Origin: Dendrophyllia cribrosa
Lineage: Eukaryota; Cnidaria; Anthozoa; Scleractinia; Dendrophylliidae
NCBI GenBank assembly: GCA_024195265.1
Contig: JAJLRJ010000013.1
Location: 6,996,262-7,060,261, forward strand
DNA: 64,000 bases
Reading direction: 5' to 3'
The position numbers and the translations under genes were made by a program. Under the pieces are notes generated by a model. The model saw nothing but the letters and a program-made list of their open reading frames with translations, made no database searches and had not been told where the DNA came from. Positions 56,426-64,000 of this stretch are shown piece after piece. How positions within the stretch are numbered: position 1 is the stretch's first letter; every line of letters begins with the position of its first letter.

Positions 56426-57304
56426 TTACGCGACTGGCAACTTGAGCATCTTTCGCAACTCGCTTCGAACATCCTTCTTGAAGAAAGCGTACACGATTGG
56501 ATTCACTGCTGCATTGGCGATCAGGTTTAGATAAATGATGAACCTCAGGGTGCCTTTAAAGGGACAAGCTTTGGTCAGCAAACAGATGCATCGGTAGTTG
56601 CCTCCAAGGTAGGTGATGTTGAAAGCTGAGATGATAAGCAGCACTACCACTGTTGTTGCTCTCTTATCTGAATTCGATGGATCTTGAGGCGGCTGGGGGA
56701 TGTTCACCATTTCTTCAGAGGCGTGATTAAAACGAACCTGGGCGACCAGATTCCTTGTTTCGCGGGCGAGTTTGTTAGCCAAGAACATCAGATGGCATGT
56801 TACGATGACGAAAACCACCAAAGGAAAAATCTGAAAGATGATCACGCGGGAGACCTCCACGAACAAGGTATACCCTGGGTTGTCTCGGTATGTGAAGATG
56901 GCAGGAAAAGCAAAGAGAACCAATGGCGTGGCCCATGCTGCAGCGATGAGGCCCAAGACAAGTTCTCTTGTCATCAGTTCCACGTACCGTAGAGGTCTAG
57001 AAACGGCGAGATAGCGATCCACGGTCATGACGAAGAGATTGGTGTTTGAGCAGTACATCAAAGTGAAGCTGATTTTGAAGAAGTTGCCAGCGTGGGTTGT
57101 ATCGAACTTGAAGTCCAAGAAATTGACGCCAAACAGAGGTGGGAAGAACGACAAAGCGACACACAGATCTGCCACCGCGAGGGACAGGACAAACCAATTA
57201 GCATTGGTCTGCAGGCGGGGAGTTGTGACGATAAGAAAAATTACGACACCATTTCCAACCACCGCTAAAGTAACGACGAACCAGCCAGAAATCCAGAACC
57301 ACAT
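56426..57304 (-). CDS. Rhodopsin-class (class A) GPCR
   Basis: A 292-residue seven-helix membrane receptor in one exon, starting at ATG 57304. Residues seen: Asn18 in GNG (TM1), Asp46 in LAVAD (TM2), Asp96-Arg97-Tyr98 (end of TM3), Trp124 (TM4), Pro161 (TM5) and Asn268-Pro-Ile-Val-Tyr272 (TM7), followed by a short helix 8 (KKDVRSELRKML). The position expected for the TM3 disulfide cysteine (25 before Arg97) is Ala72, and TM6 has no CWxP. Lack of the TM3 cysteine is known in the melanocortin/lysophospholipid/cannabinoid group. The N-terminus is very short. The ligand is unknown. A pyrimidine tract and AG lie just upstream (TTTGTTTTTTAG), so a 5'UTR intron is possible. Confidence 0.92.
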   Translation of the reverse strand: MWFWISGWFVVTLAVVGNGVVIFLIVTTPRLQTNANWFVLSLAVADLCVALSFFPPLFGVNFLDFKFDTTHAGNFFKISFTLMYCSNTNLFVMTVDRYLAVSRPLRYVELMTRELVLGLIAAAWATPLVLFAFPAIFTYRDNPGYTLFVEVSRVIIFQIFPLVVFVIVTCHLMFLANKLARETRNLVAQVRFNHASEEMVNIPQPPQDPSNSDKRATTVVVLLIISAFNITYLGGNYRCICLLTKACPFKGTLRFIIYLNLIANAAVNPIVYAFFKKDVRSELRKMLKLPVA

Positions 57305-57559
57305 CGCAACCGGAACACTAAAAAACAAATTGTATTCTGTAACCTTTTCACTCTCAGGGCAAAATAAAGAGTCGTTTATTGTGGTTGTAAGGTTTTAGTC
57401 TGTGAATAAAATCCTGCGGTGTGGCTGGCGCTCTTCAACAAATCTTCGACAAAACTTTTCGTTGGTACTGTTTGTCATCATTACCCGGTTACCCTTTAAC
57501 TCTCAAGAGTGCCAAAGATCAAAATTCGAAAAAAATCCCAAATTTCATTTTGTAAAATT

Positions 57560-57700
57560 TTAAAACACAAATGGTACCATGCAAAAGTACTGCAGAAGAG
57601 GTTTCATTTCAATGGTCATACTACAGGATTTCGTCCACAGACTCAAAAGTTAGAACTACACAACATGTCTCCATAATTGACTCTGGGAGTGAAATGGTTA
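57560..57700 (-). repeat. Satellite-derived unit upstream of the GPCR
   Basis: GAGGTTTCATTTCAATGGTC, GGATTTCGTCCACAGACTCA, then the extended module with ATAATTGACTCTGGGAGTGA. It is the intact reference for the interrupted copy at 55060-55870. Confidence 0.85.
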
Positions 57701-57701
57701 A

Positions 57702-58062
57702 ATGGACAGTGTCTCGGCTGATCGATATATATCGTATTTTCCTGATTAAGGCCAGGAGCTTGCTTTATTATCTTGAAATGGGAAAGAAAAATCGGCGAAA
57801 GTGATGAAATCAAAGAAATATGAACTAAATTGACAAAATATAGGCTAAAAAGTCTACAAGAATCAGGATGACAATTTTGATGTCTTGACCGCCCGTCACG
57901 AAATTGTAATACACTTTCATCCTTGCAACCCTGCACCTTATTTCCAAACTACTGCTTCTGTTTTGCTCTCTACAATATTTTTTTTATATTTGGTGACATT
58001 TGGCGATATCACATTTCAACAAGGTAGGCGAAATTTTGCTATTTCTGCGGGACAATTTCCCT
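57702..58062. mobile_element. TTAA-bounded MITE, 361 bp
   Basis: Left end TTAA-ATGGACAGTGTC, right end GGGACAATTTCCCT-TTAA (TTAA at 57698-57701 and 58063-58066). Its left half is the inverted match of 46440-46579. The right-end phrase GACATTTGGCGATATCACAT also occurs, diverged, at about 35683-35756, 45355-45400 and 61330-61400. Non-coding. Confidence 0.75.
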
Positions 58063-58066
58063 TTAA

Positions 58067-59522
58067 ATTTTTACAAAATAAAATTTGGTATTTTCCTCGA
58101 ATTTTGAATTGGCTGCTATCGGGAGTGAGTAAAAAAAAAACATTTGGTTAACAGCAGAGTAAAGAGACTTACAATCGTGGCCTTTGCTTGAAAGCGTCTT
58201 TTGAGCTACAAGAAGTGTTATCGAACGTTGTCAGTCGCAACTGATTTCTCTTGTTTGATTCTGTTCTTTTATGTTTTCGGCGCTTCGCGAAAAAAACTAG
58301 GAGAACAAGATTGGTTGGCTAACAGCAAAGTTAAGAGATTAACGTAATTGTTGCCTTGCTTGATTGCGTCTTTTAAGCTCAGTACAAGAGGTCTTATCGA
58401 ACGTTGTCTCGCCTGCGGAACTGATCATTTGAGACTACGTTTTTTCGGCTGCACAGAAAACAAGTAACAGCGGAATTAATGGACAGTTTTCAAGACAAGA
58501 TGAAGGAACTGAAGTGATAACATAAACGCTGAGATGTGAATTGTATCGAACCACAAATCATTGGCTGTTGGCTTGTGGCCTTTTTGTTAATATGCAATTA
58601 ACGGAACGTGATGTCCTGTTTGGAAGTTTTTCTATTGTTATTTTTAAGAGTCTTGAATAGATTGTTGTTTTTTACGGCTGTTATCGTTCCTATCGTGGAC
58701 ATATCTGGGGCACCCAACGAACAATCTTTGGTAAAATGTATTATTTTACTCAAATAAATTAAAATAAATGATATAAAAGCATTTCCAGGTGTTTTTCTAC
58801 CTTGCTGGGAAAAATATATCTGTTCCTTTTTTCCAGCATAACACATAGGGAAATTCCTAGCCAGCTGGATAAAAAAATGTCTGTTTCCCAGCCAGCAATT
58901 AAAAAAAATGAATAAATGAAAAAAACAATAATAATAAGTTACCAAAAGGGGCTTGGGAACTAATGAAACATTGATGAAAAACTATTTGAAGCTTTTAGTT
59001 TATTGTGTTGTACATTTACTGCCGTCTCGAACTTAACCTGTTCTGGTATCTCTAAGTACTGCTTAAATTTGTTGCTACGAAGCTGAACCCTTTTAAGCCC
59101 CAAAGTGTCCTCCGAGTTTCTTAGACCCAGTCTCTTTTCGATCCGGCTGCTCAAGTTAGCCAGCACAGTTTGTTCTTGCGACTCCTTTCTTAAGTCAACC
59201 AGCGCAAAAATGGCAATTAAAAAAATATGTTCAGAATATTTTGCCAGCCAGCAAGAATTCCGTTGGGGAACAGATAAAGTGAGGAACAGATTCGTTGAGT
59301 GCCCCTGACATATGCGTTGTTCCGGCGTTTGGTGAAAAATCATGACATTTTCCGCACGAAAAAAATTAAATATATGAAAATACGTTACAGTTCCCTCACA
59401 GTAATACCACCTTTCAAACAACTAAAAAACGAGGGGAAAGAAAGATTTTATGCCTTCACAGACAATTTTTGAGGGAAAAATTGTTGCATGCAGCAAAACT
59501 TATTCGAATAACATATAACTCA
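58067..59522. other. Non-coding interval
   Basis: Positions 58140-58460 contain two diverged copies of a GTTAACAGCAAAGTAAGAGA / TTATCGAACGTTGTC module about 180 bp apart. Frames at 58598-58945 and 58960-59421 (minus) are open but not recognisable. Confidence 0.35.
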
Positions 59523-59668
59523 GGGCCCGGTTGTTCAAAAGGCGGATAGCGCTATCCACCGGATAAATCGTTATCCAGCGGATAAACGTGTGCAAAACCA
59601 ATTGCGTTATCTTTGGATAGGGATTTATCCGGTGGATAGCGCTATCCACCTTTTGAACAACCGGGACC
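59523..59668. mobile_element. Hairpin MITE, CCCGGTTGTTCAAAAGG ends
   Basis: GGTTGTTCAAAAGGCGGATA to TATCCACCTTTTGAACAACC. The inverted arms are about 43 bp and include GGATAGCGCTATCCACCGG on both sides. The motif GGATA(A/G) recurs through the centre. Non-coding. Confidence 0.85.
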
Positions 59669-60521
59669 AGGCCGACTGTTATTGCCGAAACATTTGAACA
59701 GAAGGATTAAAATCAAAAGGACTGAGGTTTTACATCTAAAATGGAATAGTCAAGCTAAATTGTAACTAAAATGCGCTCACAACACGTTTTGTTAATTTAC
59801 CAGGGTTTATAGTTCAAAATGGCAAATTAAAGGTGATAGTAGAAATATATAGTAAAAAACCGACACACACACAGAGATAACTATTAACTGTTATAGACTA
59901 ATTTCGCCTTGATAACCCTCGGCTCCCTAGTTGATCATTACAACAAAGTACTACTGATTCGTTAATTGTGGCGGTAATTTGAAGCAGTTATTGAGAGCTA
60001 AAGTGGTTTTAATTTTACGAATTTACTTCATCAAAGTGTTTCAATGCATCCGGATTTAATTTGCTACTTTTTTATCAGTTTCTTCTAACTTTCTACTTTT
60101 CTAATGTACTATTTTTTTTAAGTGATCCTATGTTTTTTTTTTGGCTAGATCAGTAATTCTCATTCGTTTTTCTCAGGATCAATTTATTCGTACCAAGGGC
60201 GCCCAGAATTTGCATAAACCGATTTACCATTTACATGTAAATGCTGTGAGCTTCAGCTGACCACATCTATGTAATGGGAAACTGTTCAAGATTAATTTGT
60301 AGATGTAGATGTAGATGTAGATGCATTGTTTTCGATCGCTCATTAAACATTATTGTTCACATTCAAAGCTCAACCTTCTAAAGTGCAGCCGCTCATAAAG
60401 GAAAAGAAATTCACAGCACAGGGAAAGAAATTCATAACCCGGTGAACAAATAATTGAATTAATCGTATCAATAACAAAATTCTCGATTGTGATTGATCAT
60501 CCACACGCCTATTTCTTACGT
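59669..60521. other. Non-coding interval
   Basis: AT-rich. A TAGATG hexanucleotide microsatellite of about four units lies at 60299-60324. No gene is seen. Confidence 0.4.
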
Positions 60522-60624
60522 AATTGGCGCGCGGTCACGTGGGTGTCCAATTACAGCTATCCAATTACAACGTTTTGTAATTGGATAGCTATAATTGGAC
60601 ATCTATGTTGCGCGCGCGTCAATT
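60522..60624. mobile_element. Hairpin element, 103 bp
   Basis: AATTGGCGCGCGGTCACGTG... pairs with ...GCGCGCGCGTCAATT, and the inner part CCAATTACAGCTATCCAATT pairs with AATTGGATAGCTATAATTGG. CG-rich outer stem and AT-rich inner stem. Non-coding. Confidence 0.75.
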
Positions 60625-60919
60625 AGGTGCACTTAAATGGGTTCTTTTTCTCGCTGTTTCCTCTTGCTTTCAAACTGATAGAAAATAACCTTGACGTTTT
60701 GAGTACAAAAAACTCCACATAGACTTTTTAATCTCAAATTTTGATTCGATTAATTAGTAATTGAACTTCGTGTCGTACAATTCAGAGGTAATCGTGCTCG
60801 TAATTTCAAATCGTCCTCGCGCTACGCGCTCGGCCGATTTGAAATTACTCCCTGAATTGTACTCCACTCAGTCCAATTACTATTACAAATAAACAGTGGC
60901 TATGGTTGAAGTCACGGGC

Positions 60920-61109
60920 AATAGGCCATTTGCACGATGACGTCATATGACCACAACTACCAGAATCCTTCAGTTTTTTGTTTTGTAGTGCAAATTAGGG
61001 CTATTGTTATTTAAACCGCACTGGGATTACCAAATGTGAATAAGAAAAGAAAAACGAAATGAATTCTGGTAGTTGTAGTCAAATGACGCCATCGTGCAAA
61101 TGGCCTATT
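60920..61109. mobile_element. MITE with AATAGGCCATTT ends, 190 bp
   Basis: Terminal inverted repeats of about 47 bp: AATAGGCCATTTGCACGATG and its near reverse complement at the right, continuing through ACAACTACCAGAAT. The left arm contains a perfect CRE-type palindrome (TGACGTCA), degraded to TGACGCCA in the right arm. Non-coding. Confidence 0.88.
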
Positions 61110-61462
61110 GATTTTTGCACGGCGTATTTAACAATTGAATAATTAACATATTCTCGAGACTCATTAAGAGCATCAAATTTTTCGTTATGTGAAATCATAC
61201 ATGCAGAAAATGACGAAATTGATTGACTGCAGTGAAACTCTCGCTAATTTTTTATCGATACTTTCAAAATAGGGCTAAACAATTAATTTTTGACGCATTT
61301 TCAGAATATTAATTAAAATTGTATATTTGGTGGCATTTCGCGATATAACATGAAAATAAGCTAAGCGAAATTTTGTTATTTTGGTGGGATAGTTGTCCCT
61401 TTGATGAGAGCTGATTAGAGTTTCATTGCTAATAGCTATTTAATCCAATAGCGTTTATTTTA

Positions 61463-62016
61463 GAGCAGTTTTCAATTGAGTGTGAAAAGTAATTACACAA
61501 TAGCGTTCCGCCCAGGTGACGTCATATTTGGCAGCTTTGCATTGTGGGATCGAAATGCGGACAAATATTTCAAAATGGCTGCCTCGGAAACACCAGTTTT
61601 TGCGATTCCTGTACATGTTGAGGATAATTGTCGAGTTGTACCCAAGAACAGTGCTTCGTAGCACCTGCTTTTTTCGTAGCTTCGTGCATGGTTCTTGAAT
61701 GTTTGTACGCATTTCAATCCCATGATGCTGCGCGAGTTTTCTATTTTTAGAATCTGGGCGGAACGCTATTACTTTGGTTTTTCATTGCTAGCTACGCTTT
61801 GTGATTGGCTAAAAAATCTCGCGCCACTTTCTCGACCAATCAGAAGTAAAACCAAAACCAATCGTGACTTGCTCGCACGCGTTTTCCCGCGCTTGGCGCC
61901 GCCGACATGTAATTGCTTCGAGCTCTGATTGGTTCATTGGATTGTTTACGACTGCTGTGATTAGTCAGAGTAATTACTTTGGTTTTGGTTTTACCACACT
62001 TAATTGAAAACTGCTC
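61463..62016. mobile_element. TA-bounded MITE with a nested insertion
   Basis: Ends GAGCAGTTTTCAATTGAGTG and TTAATTGAAAACTGCTC, with TA outside both (61461-61462, 62017-62018), consistent with Tc1/mariner-type targeting. The terminal repeats continue into GTAATTAC/ACTTTGG. A second element (61499-61770) is inserted near the left end. Non-coding. Confidence 0.8.
61499..61770. mobile_element. Nested element, AATAGCGTTCCGCCCA ends
   Basis: AATAGCGTTCCGCCCA at the left and TGGGCGGAACGCTATT at the right are exact 16-bp inverted repeats. It splits the repeat module of the surrounding MITE. Frames inside overlap on both strands and are not genes. The superfamily is not determined. Confidence 0.75.
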
Positions 62017-62101
62017 TAGTTGTTACGTTGCTAGAAAATTAATTACTAAACTGGTTTTATTTCATGAATTTTATATTCCGTCGCTAACATTTCATCTGGC
62101 C

Positions 62102-64000
62102 CAGTTTAGTTGATTTCTCGGTCTAACATTGTTATAATAATATAACACGTCCAAAATTTGTTGTATAACAATGTTGTACGGGCGGCTAATCTCCATTCAA
62201 CATCGCTCTAACATTGTTAAAATCGATTAAAAGTTAACGAAAATGTTTGATCGCAATCAAAACATTCATCCAGCAAAAAATGTTGGTCAAACATCATCTA
62301 AAATGGCATGCTAAACGTTTTAACATCGTTGAACCAACAAAATGTTGTACAAGAATGTTAGAATGTGTAGTCGGGGCTTTTGAACAGGAAAAAGCTAGGT
62401 ACCCTAGACTGGGAGAGATGAAATTTTTTGACGGAATTAAAACTAGTTTTAATTAGTTATTTGTTATTTACAAATGTTGTCGGATTAAATAGCTATCACT
62501 TGACAGATTGTACTAAAAGATGCCGTTTACTGCGCGTTTCAATAACATGTGGAATTTGAAATTTAAATCTCCACCAACGGTTGCGTTATTCCCTGCCGTC
62601 AATCATAATTAATACGAAAGCCAACGGACCATGTAAAAAAGAAACAAACAAAATGGATCGAAATCTACCAAACATAATGCACGGACGTGACCTTTTGAAC
62701 TCATTGAAGTAAAGATATGTTTCCTGAGAGGTAAGCTAAGATGATTAACGGCAGTATAAAACGCAACCGTTGGTGGAAATTTGAACTTCAAATTCCGCAT
62801 GTTATTGAAAGGCGCAGTAATGGCTCTTGTAATTCAAGATAAAGTCGCTAAAATTAATTTTAGTGTATTTTGGCAATATTAATTCATAAATGTTGATTAC
62901 AATTTAACAGCACCTGTCGAAATAACCGTTTAAATAATATTCACAACTACGTCATAAAGAATGCCAAGCCGGAATGTTAATCCGTGATGTCACAGCTCAG
63001 GGTAGTGTCCAGGAAACACCTGGGACTTTGTTAGTGTTGTTGCTGTTGTTTGCAGAATTTATTCGTAGAATTGAGCGTTTTCATATGACGTCACGGCGGC
63101 CATATTGGTGTTCCAAAACAAAGAAACGGCGGCCATATTGGTGTACTAAACCAGTCCTCCGGGAATTGAAATCTATTTTTATGCGAACATTTTCTTTTGT
63201 TTCATTAAACCAATATGGCCGCTGGTCACGTGAGTGAAAACGCTCTATTTATTCATAGAAATAGAGAATAGTTCATTTTATAGTCGCATAAACTATGTAA
63301 ATGTTTGTTGATAGGAAATGCTGAATGAGGTCTTTCCTAAGCAGCAAGATTTTCAGAATCAGACTCTTTAAAGGAAGGTAACCGGAATAGAACTATTTCC
63401 TTTGAAGAAAGACGTTCATCTTTAATTTGCCTGTTTTAAGTTTAGACCCAATTACCCAGAGGGAAAAAGGAATTCAAACGCTATTCACAGGCGGCCGAAG
63501 CTCAAAATAAGAGTTATTGCGTTATGTGACCTTTGCTACGCACAAATAGGTGTTGTGTTACAAGATATACTGGAATTATAAAGCTTTGTATGGGAACGCA
63601 ACGGTTTTGCTTTTTAAGGTAGAAATTCAAATGTTTTCTCAAAAAATTCACTTAACGTTTAAAAGAAAAAGACACAATTTCTTCTCTCCTCATGTCGTGT
63701 CTGAGTTCAAACCCATTCATTATTTTTAAGATTTGTCCGTACTATTAATTAAATTCACTTGTTAAAAAACAACAACAAATTTGCTAATATCTCACACCCA
63801 ACACTTTCTAATAACGATTCTTACTTACATACATGTTGTATCTTTAAACGAATTGAAAACTGACAAAAAAAAATCGATTCTTATCATTACGGATTCCACA
63901 TCTATTTTGATTGTTTTTACCGAATGTGCACACGCAAACTGAGTTGAAATTTGAAACAAAAGGATAATTTATGGCACAATAACATTATACACTGTAAGTT
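62102..64000. repeat. Duplicated segment, copy 2 (runs off the window)
   Basis: Same order and orientation as 52533-54716, without the LINE fragment but with an extra MITE (63070-63246). The match is still continuing at the last base, so the true length is unknown. Confidence 0.92.
63070..63246. mobile_element. MITE inserted in copy 2
   Basis: Absent from copy 1. Ends GAGCGTTTTCA and TGAAAACGCTC, with imperfect inverted arms of about 36 bp that include CGGCCATATTGG. Flanks ATTTATTCGTAGAA and ATTTATTCATAGAA may be an imperfect target duplication. GGCGGCCATATTGG occurs twice in the left half and once, inverted, at the right. A TGACGTCA palindrome lies near the left end. Confidence 0.82.

Noticed and set aside
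58960..59421. A 153-codon minus-strand frame with a protein-like middle part
   Set aside because: Part of it (ESQEQTVLANLSSRIEKRLG) reads plausibly, but there is no family match, no clear start and no splice site, so it was not called.
52533..64000. The two duplicated segments as LTRs of a retrotransposon
   Set aside because: The DNA between them has no gag or pol, no primer-binding site was found next to copy 1, and the segment ends are not TG...CA. Segmental duplication or a dispersed element fits better.

Overview
The window looks like nuclear DNA of an anthozoan cnidarian, most likely a stony coral. The reasons are AT-rich DNA, GT-AG introns, a metazoan nuclear factor I (NFI/CTF) gene, an intron-poor rhodopsin-class GPCR, a DIRS-type tyrosine-recombinase retrotransposon and a very dense set of short inverted-repeat elements. 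The species call is an inference. No prokaryotic operon or CRISPR array was seen.

Layout. 1-9.4 kb: gene-poor, with one doubtful coding exon (1779-1962), a TTAA-bounded inverted-repeat element (3096-3814), a TA-bounded pogo/mariner-like MITE with an internal 57-bp tandem repeat (3951-4148), a decayed coding remnant near 5 kb and a SINE fragment (7230-7332). 9.4-16.2 kb: a foldback element with ~606-bp inverted arms and TTAA at both ends. It is split by a nearly full-length but frameshifted DIRS retrotransposon (10466-15508, minus strand), which in turn carries a tRNA-derived SINE. 16.2-22.3 kb: palindromic MITEs and a tandem array of a ~106-bp satellite monomer. 22.3-37.8 kb: the NFI gene, plus strand, eight coding exons whose lengths sum to 2127 nt (708 codons plus stop). 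Its introns hold a degenerate minisatellite, a TTAA element, a second SINE copy, a large inverted-repeat MITE and a 78-bp array. 37.8-42 kb: AT-rich DNA that could be a long NFI 3'UTR. 42-51 kb: intergenic, rich in MITEs, several with unambiguous 9-bp target-site duplications. 51.2-52.5 kb: a hAT element with an exact 8-bp target duplication that keeps only a C-terminal transposase fragment. 52.5-54.7 kb and 62.1-64.0 kb: two diverged copies of one sequence ~9.57 kb apart. They enclose a single-exon class A GPCR (56426-57304, minus strand) and more MITEs.

Only two host genes are firmly supported: NFI (a transcription factor) and the GPCR (a membrane receptor). I see no functional link between them. 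The rest is mostly mobile-element history, and the nesting gives a relative chronology: TTAA foldback before DIRS before SINE; a satellite-like repeat before a pogo MITE; a segmental copy before a LINE fragment in one copy and a MITE in the other. I found no clear new multi-gene system. The most useful leads are the nested DIRS locus, the conserved splice acceptor inside NFI exon 1, the atypical GPCR, the possible tandem duplication around it, and the set of TTAA-bounded elements.
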